This document shows positions 43,647 to 52,652 of a stretch of 64,000 bases of DNA, in pieces. Origin of the DNA: Xanthocytophaga agilis (lineage in GTDB: Bacteria; Bacteroidota; Bacteroidia; Cytophagales; 172606-1); contig NZ_JASJOU010000016.1 of assembly GCF_030068605.1 (NCBI RefSeq), positions 62,001 through 126,000 on the forward strand. Reading direction: 5' to 3'. The position numbers were made by a program, and so were the translations under genes. Within the stretch, counting starts at the first letter, position 1. Each line of letters begins with the position of its first letter. The notes under the pieces are model-generated. The model ran no database searches, had not been told where the DNA came from, and saw only the letters and a list, made by a program, of their open reading frames with translations.

Positions 43647-45209
43647 ATGAACAACTATCGGATGCGATTATCGGGCCTGGCCTGTGGGTTATTTCTCCTG
43701 ATGTCATCATGGGCATCAGCTCAGCAAAAGTACTGGATCACATTTAAAGACAAACCCGTTTATTCTGCCAATACATGGATTTCGCCTCAGGCTGAGCAAA
43801 ACAGAATGCAGCAGGGACTGGCAGTTTATCAGGATACAGATGCTCCTGTTAACCCGGCCTATATCCGGCAGCTAAAAGATCTGGGCATTGAAACACAGGT
43901 TACATCCAAATGGCTCAATGCAACATCAGCGTATCTTGATGAAAAACAACTACAGGCAGTAAAAAAACTTCCTTTTGTACAGGAGATCAATGGTATAGAT
44001 AGTCGTCTCCGAATTTGCAGTGTCACAGACGGGCAGCTTACGCCTGAGATTTATAGTGTAGTATTAAATCAGATCGGAGCTAAAGCCTTTATAGAAGAAG
44101 GTTTAACAGGGAAAGGAATAAAAGTAGGCATTATTGATGTGGGTTTTTATGGCGTTGCAACAAGCGCCTCTTTGCAACTGATTCGGGACGAGAACCGCAT
44201 CAAAGACACCAGAGACTTTGTAAATCCCAGTCATACAGAAGATTTCTTCAGCATGGAAACCCATTCGGACTACCATGGTGCTGAAGTACTACAACTGGTA
44301 GGTGGATACAATACCAATCAAAGAATGGAATTTGGTATGGCTACAGGAGCTACTTTTTATCTTGCCCGCACAGATCATGGAGTAAGAGAAACACGTACAG
44401 AAGAGGATAACTGGATTGCAGCCATCGAACGAATGGATAGTCTGGGAGTACGTCTGATTAACACATCATTGGGATATGCAATGGGGTTCTCTAATGCAAA
44501 AGAAAACTACAAACCCTCTGAAATGGATGGAAAAACAAGTAAGATCAGCAAGGCAGCTCAAATTGCAGCAGACCAGAAAGGCATGTTGATTGTGGTTTCG
44601 GCAGGCAACGAAGGCGATGACCCAAACTGGCGGATTATTTCTACTCCAGCAGATGCACAAGGTGTATTATCTATAGGCGCTACAAAAGCCAAATCCCGTG
44701 ACCGGATTAGTTATAGTAGTATTGGTCCTGACTTCCTACCCTATCTGAAACCCAATGTATCCTGCTTCTCTCCTAATGGTACTTCTTTCTCCGCACCCGT
44801 TATTACTGGTCTGGCAGCCTGCCTGATGGAAAAGAATCCAAAGCTGACCAATAAACAACTCATGCGGATCATCGAAAAATCAGCTCACTTGTATCCATAC
44901 GGTAATACCTATATCGGATATGGCGTACCTGATGCCCGAAAGGCACTTCAGCTTGTAAAAGATTCTACAGCCAAAGTAAATACCATCCAGGAAATACACA
45001 CGTCAAATAAATCATACGAAGTGCAGACTTCAGACCCGGATGCCGAACGAGCTGTTATATTCCATAAAAAGACAGCCCAGGTGGTATCGAAACAAGAAGT
45101 ACTTGCGTTGGTTAACAGTCGCTTAACACTACATCGTCAATCAGATGAAAAACGCACAACTGTTGATCTAGGCGATGAGGTGATAGAAATTTTCTGGGAG
45201 GATAAATAA
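43647..45209 (+). CDS. S8 family (subtilisin-like) secreted serine peptidase
   Basis: The ATG at 43647 gives a signal peptide (MRLSGLACGLFLLMSSWASAQ, about 6-26), so the upstream open frame overlapping the pepP promoter is ignored. The catalytic triad is visible: Asp in VGIIDVGFYG, His in ETHSDYHGAEVL and Ser in SPNGTSFSAPVITGL. The propeptide region lies between the signal and about residue 130. I see no recognisable type IX secretion C-terminal domain. Length is 520 residues. A type C terminator follows. Confidence 0.88.
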   Translation: MNNYRMRLSGLACGLFLLMSSWASAQQKYWITFKDKPVYSANTWISPQAEQNRMQQGLAVYQDTDAPVNPAYIRQLKDLGIETQVTSKWLNATSAYLDEKQLQAVKKLPFVQEINGIDSRLRICSVTDGQLTPEIYSVVLNQIGAKAFIEEGLTGKGIKVGIIDVGFYGVATSASLQLIRDENRIKDTRDFVNPSHTEDFFSMETHSDYHGAEVLQLVGGYNTNQRMEFGMATGATFYLARTDHGVRETRTEEDNWIAAIERMDSLGVRLINTSLGYAMGFSNAKENYKPSEMDGKTSKISKAAQIAADQKGMLIVVSAGNEGDDPNWRIISTPADAQGVLSIGATKAKSRDRISYSSIGPDFLPYLKPNVSCFSPNGTSFSAPVITGLAACLMEKNPKLTNKQLMRIIEKSAHLYPYGNTYIGYGVPDARKALQLVKDSTAKVNTIQEIHTSNKSYEVQTSDPDAERAVIFHKKTAQVVSKQEVLALVNSRLTLHRQSDEKRTTVDLGDEVIEIFWEDK

Positions 45210-45232
45210 TAACACTAGTATTTATAACATAT

Positions 45233-45309
45233 GAGTCATCCCAAATTTTGGATGTGAATCTTATTAGGACCTATACTTTTGAAAAGAATATAGGTCCTGA
45301 TTTATTTTT
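45233..45309 (+). terminator. Conserved terminator hairpin (type C, copy 2)
   Basis: Stem AGGACCTATA (45266-45275) with TATAGGTCCT (45289-45298), tip CTTTTGAAAAG, T-run beyond. It is preceded by TTTTGGATGTGAATCTTA. The stem differs from other copies but the pairing is kept. Confidence 0.85.
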
Positions 45310-45423
45310 AAGAGCTCTCTCTTCCTGAGTTTATTGATAGTCCACTTGATCATTGTTACACTGGCCTCTTCATTTTTTGCTTTATTCTTCCAAAGTTAGT
45401 TTAAAGTCCAGAACATTACTCTC

Positions 45424-45595
45424 CTTATCACCGTGTCACTTTTTTGTCACGCCACGGCGTGATAACCCAAAAAAGGCAAAAATTTCCAAAGCTTTGCCCC
45501 ACAGGTCTAACGCTAGGCCTGCGGAATTTTTATCCCAACGCACCTACACCCCTTTCGTGATTGAAGTTACCATCGTTTTCTTTGTAACTTAACTT
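45424..45595 (+). repeat. Intergenic structured repeat (type A, copy 3)
   Basis: The same order of modules as at 21.2 and 24.3 kb. A head hairpin (GTCACTTTTTTGTCACGCCACGGCG), a stem-loop of different sequence (AAATTTCC...GGAATTTTT), and the conserved end with ACGCACCTACACC and GTGATTGAAGT. The compensating change in the stem relative to copies 1 and 2 is the main sign that structure is conserved. Confidence 0.8.
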
Positions 45596-45698
45596 TTTTC
45601 TATTGTTCTTTGGAGTATTCTACTCTCAAGAATAACGCCCTAATCGGAATTAACATCAAAGAAATGCGTTCGTGGAATTCACGATAATTGGTTGCTTT

Positions 45699-45926
45699 GC
45701 GGTGAATTCCGATCACTTTTTCTTATTGCGGTGAACTATGCGCAACAGCCAAAGTGATCGGAGTTCCGTTCAAAAAAGTTTTTGCCGTGAGTTATGCGCA
45801 ACAGAGAAAATGATTGGAGTTATGTTCAAAAGCAAAACTGCTGTGAATAAAACCTAAATTGTTCATTGTTCGGACAGACTGACTTGTCCGTGAAAAAAAT
45901 AGTTTGCAGTGAGTTATGCGCAAGCA
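45699..45926. repeat. Tandem degenerate repeat with period of about 56 bases
   Basis: The element GTGARYTATGCGCAACAG starts at 45728 and 45784, 56 bases apart; a weaker copy begins at 45840 (GCTGTGAAT) and another at 45906. An inverted pair is also present: GAATTCCGATCACTTT near 45702 and AAAGTGATCGGAGTTC near 45750. It lies in the gap between the S8 peptidase and a PBP gene. Purpose unknown. Confidence 0.65.
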
Positions 45927-45946
45927 AGAACTACTAATACATAAAA

Positions 45947-45983
45947 GAAAAGACGCCGGATGCTAAAATCCGGCATCTTTTTT
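45947..45983. terminator. Terminator hairpin at the PBP 3' end
   Basis: Stem GCCGGAT (45955-45961) with ATCCGGC (45968-45974), flanked by A and T runs so it can work in both directions. It partly overlaps the PBP stop codon. Confidence 0.82.
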
Positions 45984-48345
45984 ATAAACTGTCAAGTGAT
46001 TGAATTTCATCTTCACCTCCTTCGTCTCCTCCATCTATCCGTAAAGAATCCAGTGATACGGTTGGCCGCTTCGGCAAGATGGTAACACAATGATAGTCTT
46101 TTGTAATAGGTACTTTGGGCTTTGGAAAATATCCCATTGTAATGCCTAACGACTTATCAGAATAAACTTTTTCCATATATCTTCCATACACAGGGAGTGC
46201 AGTTTTAGAACCTTCTCCCATGCTGAGGCTACGCCAGTGAATAACCGGGTCATCCCCTCCCATCCATACACCTGTTACTAAGTCCTTGCTAAGTCCCATA
46301 AACCATCCATCTGCCTGATCCTGTGAAGTTCCGGTCTTGCCTGCCAGTTCATTACCTCTGAATAAGTCAAATGACCAAAGGTTCTGTACTGTTCCTCCGG
46401 GTTCTTCGATCCCTCCTTTCAGCATATGTATCATTAACCAAGCTGTTTCCTGACTAAGAACTCGTTTACGTTCAGGAGTAAACTGATGAATAATATTTCC
46501 TTTCGAGTCTTCAATCCGCATAATCAACAAAGGCTCTGTATAAATACCTTCATTCACAAACGTGCTATAAGCAGCAGTCATTTCCATGATAGTTACTTCT
46601 CCTGATCCCAAACCAATAGAAGGCACTGGCTTGACATAACTTTTAATCCCTACACGATGTGCATATTCGGCTACTGCATCCGGAGTTACTTTTTCAGTCA
46701 ATTGAGCTGTAACTGAGTTGATAGACCGACCTAATGCATGACGCAGGGTCATATCCCGACCTGTAAAAGTGCCTGTTGCATTGCTTGGTGTCCAGGATTT
46801 AGGTTCACCATCTTCGATATAATTAAATGTCTTACGAATGTCCTGAATCTTATCACACGGAGCCCATCCTTTATCAATAGCAGTCAAATACACAAAAGGT
46901 TTAAAGGTAGATCCCGGCTGACGTTTACTTTGTTTGACGTGATCATACTGAAAATGTTCAAAGTCGATTCCACCCACCCATGCTTTGATATACCCCGTAA
47001 AAGGATCCATTGTCATCATACCTGCATGCAGAAAACGCTTATAATAACGGATGGAATCCATTGGACTCATAGTCATCTCTTTTTCACCCTGCCAGGAGAA
47101 CACCTTCATCTTTTTGGGAGTATTCATCACAATCCACACAGAGTCTGGCGTATTCTTATATTTCTTTACCAGGTATTTGTATAAAGCAGTGCGTTTTGCA
47201 TTGTTCTCAATAAAGTTAGGTGCTTCCACTCCTGCATTACTAGTCCAGGGCTTACGTCCGCTCCAGTGGTTGTCAAAAAGGTTCTGCATAATTTTAACCT
47301 GCCCTTTGACTGCATCTTCTCCATATTTCTGCATCCTGGAATCAATCGTACAATAGACCTTTAATCCATCTGTATACAAATCCAGATCATTGTCTGTACA
47401 CCAGTTTTCAAGATAAGAGTTTATATAGGATCGGAAATAATTATTTGGTCCATCTGTATGTTGTTCTACTTTGTAATCCAGCTCAATAGGTTTTTGTGAG
47501 AGATCCTTTACCTGTTGAGCCGTGAGATAACCATACCGCTGCATTTGAGAGAATACAGTATTACGCCGACGCAGGGAATTTTTCGGATTTAGTACCGGAC
47601 TATATGTAGTAGGAGCCTTCAATAATCCCACTAATAGAGCAGCCTGTTCAGTAGTAAGATGTTCAGTAGTTGTATTGAAGAATGTCTGAGCGGCTGTTTT
47701 GATACCATAGGCATTACTACCAAAATCAACTGTATTCAGATAGAGTGTTATAATCTCTTCCTTCGTATATGTCCGCTCAATATTAATGGCGGTCATCCAC
47801 TCTTTGGTTTTGGTCACCAGCATTTTTACTCCTGGTACTTTGCTTAGCAAACCCTGGGATTTCTGGCGACGGGTTTTGTACAAGTTCTTAGCCAACTGTT
47901 GGGTGATGGTACTGGCTCCGCGAGGATTATCTGTAATAGCATCCCATACTGCTGCAAAGAGAGATTTCAGATCTATTCCGGCATGATCATAAAATCGAAT
48001 ATCCTCTGTTGCAACCAGTGCGTCCACCATTACCTTGGGAATTTCCTTGTAGGTTACAGGATTTCGGTTTTCACGATAGTACCTTCCAATCAGAACTCCA
48101 TCTGAAGTATATAGTTCGGAGGGCTTGTCAATCTTGGGGTTCTGAATCTTGTCAATCGTTGGAATGTCTCCATAAAGATTCAAGAAATTGTACTCCACAC
48201 TCCAGAGATACAATCGGAAGAATAGAAGCAGCGCAATAAATATCATCCACGATTTCTCAACCCGGTTCTTGGGCTTTCGCAGCCACTGCAAAGCTTCTGC
48301 GTATAATTCTTTAATTATCAACCAAATACTTTCGAAAACAGTCAC
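45982..48345 (-). CDS. Class A penicillin-binding protein (second copy)
   Basis: A 787-residue bifunctional peptidoglycan synthase, paralogous to the PBP at 29045. One N-terminal membrane helix (about 33-50), a glycosyltransferase domain (VATEDIRFYDHAGID, GASTITQQLAKNLY), and a transpeptidase domain with GSTFKP, GRSINSVTAQL and AGKTGTSQDQADGW. The start is GTG at 48343-48345. The C-terminus ends in a low-complexity acidic tail (GGDEGGEDEIQ). Divergent from guaB. Confidence 0.92.
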   Translation of the reverse strand: MTVFESIWLIIKELYAEALQWLRKPKNRVEKSWMIFIALLLFFRLYLWSVEYNFLNLYGDIPTIDKIQNPKIDKPSELYTSDGVLIGRYYRENRNPVTYKEIPKVMVDALVATEDIRFYDHAGIDLKSLFAAVWDAITDNPRGASTITQQLAKNLYKTRRQKSQGLLSKVPGVKMLVTKTKEWMTAINIERTYTKEEIITLYLNTVDFGSNAYGIKTAAQTFFNTTTEHLTTEQAALLVGLLKAPTTYSPVLNPKNSLRRRNTVFSQMQRYGYLTAQQVKDLSQKPIELDYKVEQHTDGPNNYFRSYINSYLENWCTDNDLDLYTDGLKVYCTIDSRMQKYGEDAVKGQVKIMQNLFDNHWSGRKPWTSNAGVEAPNFIENNAKRTALYKYLVKKYKNTPDSVWIVMNTPKKMKVFSWQGEKEMTMSPMDSIRYYKRFLHAGMMTMDPFTGYIKAWVGGIDFEHFQYDHVKQSKRQPGSTFKPFVYLTAIDKGWAPCDKIQDIRKTFNYIEDGEPKSWTPSNATGTFTGRDMTLRHALGRSINSVTAQLTEKVTPDAVAEYAHRVGIKSYVKPVPSIGLGSGEVTIMEMTAAYSTFVNEGIYTEPLLIMRIEDSKGNIIHQFTPERKRVLSQETAWLMIHMLKGGIEEPGGTVQNLWSFDLFRGNELAGKTGTSQDQADGWFMGLSKDLVTGVWMGGDDPVIHWRSLSMGEGSKTALPVYGRYMEKVYSDKSLGITMGYFPKPKVPITKDYHCVTILPKRPTVSLDSLRIDGGDEGGEDEIQSLDSL

Positions 48346-48544
48346 AGCTATTTATTTTTTTAAACTCAAAGATATAGTATTTTTACATACAGCTGCCTTT
48401 TTTACACACACAGTTTTTATTACTATGTACATACAAAGTCAGGCAAATAGGAATTTATAAAGAAAATACATATCCTAAAACGATAAAAAGAGGTAAAAAG
48501 ATATGCGAAATAAAACTTCATTTTTTTATCCGAAAAAGTTTACG

Positions 48545-48552
48545 TAGTTTTG
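48545..48552 (+). promoter_or_regulatory. Bacteroidota -7 promoter element before guaB
   Basis: TAGTTTTG matches TAnnTTTG about 40 bases before the guaB ATG. A -33 element is not clear in the T-rich sequence upstream. Confidence 0.5.
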
Positions 48553-48589
48553 TTCGGCAAATAACCTTACGTAAAATCTGTTATTTGCC

Positions 48590-50059
48590 ATGTCTTTAGA
48601 TCCCTCTAAATTTTTGTTCGAAGCACTTACTTATGATGATGTGCTTCTTCTGCCTGCTTATTCCGAAGTTCTTCCACGCGACACTGATACAAAAAGCCGT
48701 CTCACGCGAAACATTCTTCTGAATATACCCATTGTGTCTGCTGCAATGGATACAGTTACCGAATCCGCTATGGCAATCGCGATGGCACAGGAAGGTGGAC
48801 TGGGATTCATTCATAAAAATATGAGCATTGAAGCACAAGCTGATGCTGTACGTCGTGTAAAACGTTCTGAAAGTGGAATGATCCTAGATCCTATCACACT
48901 CGACGAACATGCTACCCTTGGCGATGCACACCGTATCATGCGGGATTTCAAAATTGGTGGTATTCCTGTAATCAATTCTTCCGGAAAGCTCGTAGGTATC
49001 TTAACCAACCGTGACCTGCGTTTTCAAAAAGATATGCAGAAGCCTGTCATTGAAGTAATGACAAAAGAAAACATCATTACCGCTCCGGTAGGTGTTGATC
49101 TGGCTAAAGCAGAAGATATACTTCAGGAATATAAGATTGAGAAATTACCGATTGTAGATAACAATGGTACACTCAAAGGTTTGATTACCTACAAAGATAT
49201 CCTGAAACGCAAAAGCCATCCCAATGCTTGTAAAGATGAGTATGGCCGTCTGCGTGTAGGAGCCGCTGTTGGTGTGACACATGATCTGCTTGACCGTATT
49301 GAAGCACTGGCTAAAGCAGGTGTGGATGTAGTAAGTATTGATACGGCTCATGGTCACTCCAAAGGTGTAATCGATGCATTGAAAAGTGTGAAAAACCGAT
49401 TCTCACTGGATGTGATTGTTGGAAACGTGGCGACAGGCGCTGGAGCAAAAGCGTTGGTTGATGCAGGAGCCGATGCAGTAAAGGTAGGTGTTGGACCGGG
49501 TAGTATCTGTACAACCCGTATCATTGCAGGTATTGGTATGCCTCAGCTATCTGCTGTATACGAATCTGCCAAAGCCATTCTGGGTTCAGGTGTTCCTGTT
49601 ATTGCTGACGGAGGTATTCGTTTCTCCGGTGATCTGGTAAAAGCTATAGCAGGTGGAGCAAGCAGCATCATGGTAGGCTCTATGCTGGCTGGTACCGAAG
49701 AAGCTCCGGGAGAAGTAGTGTTGTATGAAGGACGTAAATTCAAAACCTATCGTGGTATGGGTTCTCTGGAAGCGATGGAAGATGGATCGAAAGATCGTTA
49801 CTTCCAGGATGCAGAGGATGATATTAAAAAGCTGGTTCCTGAAGGAATCGTAGGCCGTGTACCTTATAAAGGAACTGCTTCTGAAGTTATCTATCAGATG
49901 GTAGGTGGCTTAAGAGCTGGTATGGGCTACTGTGGAGCGAAAGATATTGAAGCTTTACAACAAGCCAAATTTGTAAAAATTACGGCTGCAGGTGTACGCG
50001 AAAGCCATCCGCATGATATTCAGATTGTGCGTGAAGCACCTAATTACAATAGTCGTTAA
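48590..50059 (+). CDS. guaB: IMP dehydrogenase
   Basis: The 489-residue enzyme oxidises IMP to XMP, the first committed step of GMP synthesis. The catalytic barrel carries [11 protein letters not shown] with Cys307 (GVGPGSIC) and the later flap motif GMGSLEAM. Two CBS domains (about 95-205) are inserted in the N-terminal half ([13 protein letters not shown] and [14 protein letters not shown]). Length and motifs are typical. It ends in a type C hairpin. Confidence 0.97.
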   Translation: MSLDPSKFLFEALTYDDVLLLPAYSEVLPRDTDTKSRLTRNILLNIPIVSAAMDTVTESAMAIAMAQEGGLGFIHKNMSIEAQADAVRRVKRSESGMILDPITLDEHATLGDAHRIMRDFKIGGIPVINSSGKLVGILTNRDLRFQKDMQKPVIEVMTKENIITAPVGVDLAKAEDILQEYKIEKLPIVDNNGTLKGLITYKDILKRKSHPNACKDEYGRLRVGAAVGVTHDLLDRIEALAKAGVDVVSIDTAHGHSKGVIDALKSVKNRFSLDVIVGNVATGAGAKALVDAGADAVKVGVGPGSICTTRIIAGIGMPQLSAVYESAKAILGSGVPVIADGGIRFSGDLVKAIAGGASSIMVGSMLAGTEEAPGEVVLYEGRKFKTYRGMGSLEAMEDGSKDRYFQDAEDDIKKLVPEGIVGRVPYKGTASEVIYQMVGGLRAGMGYCGAKDIEALQQAKFVKITAAGVRESHPHDIQIVREAPNYNSR

Positions 50060-50085
50060 TTTATAGTATTTAAAATCAGAAAAGA

Positions 50086-50128
50086 ACAGAGGCTACACTT
50101 TTCAAAAGAGTGTAGCCTCTGTATTTAT
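50086..50128 (+). terminator. Terminator hairpin after guaB (type C)
   Basis: Stem ACAGAGGCTACACT (50086-50099) with AGTGTAGCCTCTGT (50109-50122) and the TTTCAAAA tip. It is followed by ATTTATAGG, so the T-run is weak. Confidence 0.75.
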
Positions 50129-50263
50129 AGGATAATCATTTTAAAGTTACCGCATTACAGAGGTTTCTCTTCAATCCAGCGATGATTTTACCCACAAGGC
50201 CCAAAGTCAACTCTCATCTTGTTTCATCTTTCCTATAGAAGAGATCTATAAATAAAGGTCTTC

Positions 50264-50422
50264 CTCCTATCTTTCTGAAAGGACTTTCCCGCCTTTGTCG
50301 GGACAGGCGTGGCAAGACCGACGACCTTTGGATTTGGAGATTTTTTTATCTCTGAAACCAAACATGGCTCTATTTGTCACACGTGTCCCGCCGTGGCGGG
50401 AAGTTTCTCTCAGAAGGACAGG
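50264..50422. repeat. Inverted-repeat element (type B), empty form with extra hairpins
   Basis: The left arm (about 50264-50330, CTTTCTGAAAGGAC, then GGCAAGACCGACGACCTTTGG) is complementary in layout to the right arm (about 50357-50422, CTCTATTTGTCACACGTG and AGTTTCTCTCAGAAGGACAG). Both arms contain small GC-rich insertions (TCCCGCC and CCCGCCGTGGCGGG). The arms belong to the family around the GIY-YIG gene at 18.7 kb. It fills most of the 3' gap between guaB and the convergent MscS gene. Confidence 0.65.
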
Positions 50423-50481
50423 AAGTGGGAGCAAGCAGAAAAAAGAGTTTTTTCCACAATTTGCCAGGACTCAACTACAAA

Positions 50482-51246
50482 TCAGGCGATTTTTTCTTCA
50501 TTGATCCATTGCTTCATTTTCAGCAATAAATCACTTTGAATAAGAGCAGAGTTGTCTGTAGCAGTAGTGCCCGTAACAGAAATTGTCATCACGGCTGGAG
50601 TAAGTTTTGAGATAGTCACCCAGGAATCTGTAATTCTTTCATCTGCTTTCATGAAGGATTGTAACTTATCTTTAACCTTTTCAAAATCACTGTTTGCATT
50701 TATATCCAATGTAACTGTAAAGGTATGTGCACCAGAAGTAGTAAGATTGATAATGGTACTGTTTGAAACAGCTCCATTGGGCAAGATAACGGTCTTTCCA
50801 TCTTCGGTAAGGAGAATAGTATTGAATATCTGAATCTCCTTTACACGTCCAGTCTGCCCCTGTGCAGTAATCAGATCTCCTACACGATACGGATGCAGAA
50901 TCAATATCAGCACTCCCCCTGCAAAGTTAGATAAACTACCCTGTAAGGCTAAACCGATGGCCAAACCTGCAGCACCCAAAACTGCAAGAAAAGAGGTGGT
51001 GTGAATGCCAATCATATCTGCTACACTGAACAAAAGAAGAATTTTCAATCCGATATTCAGTAAGCTTTTCAAAAAAGAACGCAGGGAAACATCTATTCCC
51101 CGAAGCTCCATAGCCTTTCCTAATAAAGCAGTTAGCCGGTTAGCAATCCACAAGCCAATCAAGAGTACAAGAATGGCTAATACAAGTTGGGGAATATACC
51201 GTATAGCCAGGCTGACGGCATCATCTACATATTTTTGAAGATTCAT
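50482..51246 (-). CDS. Small-conductance mechanosensitive channel, MscS family
   Basis: Two to three N-terminal membrane helices (about residues 15-35, 55-78 and 80-100), then the pore helix region with AVLGAAGLAIGLALQGSLSNFAGGVLIL (split: AGLAIGLALQGSLSNFAGG) and the beta domain with VGDLITAQGQTGRVKEIQIF and VILPNGAVSNSTI. This is a short MscS (about 254 residues) that opens when osmotic pressure falls. The ATG at 51246 fits homologues; an ATG at 51282 adds 12 residues. Transcribed alone. Confidence 0.9.
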   Translation of the reverse strand: MNLQKYVDDAVSLAIRYIPQLVLAILVLLIGLWIANRLTALLGKAMELRGIDVSLRSFLKSLLNIGLKILLLFSVADMIGIHTTSFLAVLGAAGLAIGLALQGSLSNFAGGVLILILHPYRVGDLITAQGQTGRVKEIQIFNTILLTEDGKTVILPNGAVSNSTIINLTTSGAHTFTVTLDINANSDFEKVKDKLQSFMKADERITDSWVTISKLTPAVMTISVTGTTATDNSALIQSDLLLKMKQWINEEKIA

Positions 51247-51387
51247 AAGGAATCCCAATACATTACTCTGAGATCTGTTCATAGAATTGTTAGGTATTAA
51301 CTTTATTACTATACATTTGACAAATGATTTTGTAGACTATTTCCCATAATCCTAATCGCGTTTTACGTTTCTGTTATTACTAGACCT

Positions 51388-51936
51388 ATGAAAATTTATA
51401 CCAAAACCGGAGACAAAGGATATACCTCTTTGCTTGGTGGTACCCGTGTATTAAAGTCTCACGATCGTATTGAGGCCTATGGTATGGTAGATGAACTCAA
51501 TAGTCACATAGGACTTGTTCGGGACCAGCAGGTCAATGCGATCCATCTTGATATACTTAAGACAATTCAGGACCGATTGTTTACCATTGGCTCTTCCTTA
51601 GCAGCAGATCCTGAAAAAAATAAAATGAGTATACCCGACTTATTCGATACAGATGTAACCTTGCTTGAAACAGAGATAGACAAAATGAATGCCCAACTAC
51701 CCGAACTTCGGTCGTTTATACTTCCGGGAGGGGATCAGGGTGTGTCTTTCTGCCACATTGCCCGAACAGTTTGCCGCCGTACCGAACGCCAGGTGATTCG
51801 TTTAAGCGAACGGGAATATGTTGAAGATCTGATTATTATCTATCTGAATCGCCTTTCGGATTACTTATTTGTCTTGTCCAGGTACATGTCGCATGCATTG
51901 GACAAAGAGGAAATAAAATGGACACCCCGCAAATAG
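51388..51936 (+). CDS. ATP:cob(I)alamin adenosyltransferase, PduO type
   Basis: A 182-residue enzyme that makes adenosylcobalamin from ATP and cob(I)alamin. The N-terminus MKIYTKTGDKGYTSLLGG binds ATP; the later motifs RTVCRRTERQ (about 128-137) and LNRLSDYLFVLSRYM are characteristic of PduO/MMAB. No other cobalamin gene is nearby. It ends convergently with gldD. Confidence 0.92.
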   Translation: MKIYTKTGDKGYTSLLGGTRVLKSHDRIEAYGMVDELNSHIGLVRDQQVNAIHLDILKTIQDRLFTIGSSLAADPEKNKMSIPDLFDTDVTLLETEIDKMNAQLPELRSFILPGGDQGVSFCHIARTVCRRTERQVIRLSEREYVEDLIIIYLNRLSDYLFVLSRYMSHALDKEEIKWTPRK

Positions 51937-52011
51937 ACCTTGGCTGAGGGTCTATTCCCCAAGTCGGTCTGGCATAGGAGGATATTGAAGACTCCAGCCA
52001 GCAGCAAGGCT

Positions 52012-52611
52012 CTATTTCCACTTAAGCGTATTCAGCATATGCATGGCATCTTTCTTAATATAGTCAATCACGGGCGCCAGAGAATCATTTTTAGTAGCCG
52101 TTTTGAAATACAATGCACCTCTGAAAAAATGAGTAGTGGTATCTGTTATGTAGAACTGAAACTGACTGGGTACCTCTCCCTGTAGGGTAAAAAGATTGGC
52201 AGTTTTGCCATCTTTGGTTTTCATGATAAATTCATCAATAGCCTCTGCCTTTACATTGTGTTTGTTGGCAAGACGATAGGCATCATTAATCAACTCCTGA
52301 AATTTTTTAGGATCCTCATCAACCGATTTATAGGTAAGCTGAAGATTGGCTTTCAATGCTGGATAGTATACAAAAATCCAATATGGCTCAGCTGTCGCAA
52401 ATGTATCAGGCCGAATAATAGCATGTGAGGAATATTCAAACTGATACGGATACTTTCCTTCCAATGATTGATAGGTATGGTCTGGTAAATCTATCCGGTT
52501 GTATCCTTTAGGTTTGGGAACATAATCCGGTTCGCCACCACATGCGGATGCTAGTAGAACCAATCCACTAATAAATAATACCAGAATGCTGTTCCTGTAA
52601 CGAAGTGCCAT
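52012..52611 (-). CDS. gldD: Gliding motility lipoprotein GldD
   Basis: A 199-residue lipoprotein with a signal peptide ending LASAC (Cys24) and the GldD core, including YQFEYSSHAIIRPD and FRGALYFKT. GldD is essential for gliding and the type IX secretion system in Flavobacterium johnsoniae. In this window it stands apart from other gld genes, 41 bases downstream of a batD-like gene on the same strand. Confidence 0.93.
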   Translation of the reverse strand: MALRYRNSILVLFISGLVLLASACGGEPDYVPKPKGYNRIDLPDHTYQSLEGKYPYQFEYSSHAIIRPDTFATAEPYWIFVYYPALKANLQLTYKSVDEDPKKFQELINDAYRLANKHNVKAEAIDEFIMKTKDGKTANLFTLQGEVPSQFQFYITDTTTHFFRGALYFKTATKNDSLAPVIDYIKKDAMHMLNTLKWK

Positions 52612-52652
52612 GAAAAAATGCTATCTAAAATGAGAATATAGTCTATAAATAC

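Noticed and set aside
43647-45209. Type IX secretion C-terminal domain on the S8 peptidase
   Set aside because: No typical C-terminal sorting motif is visible; the end is a charged beta-rich tail.
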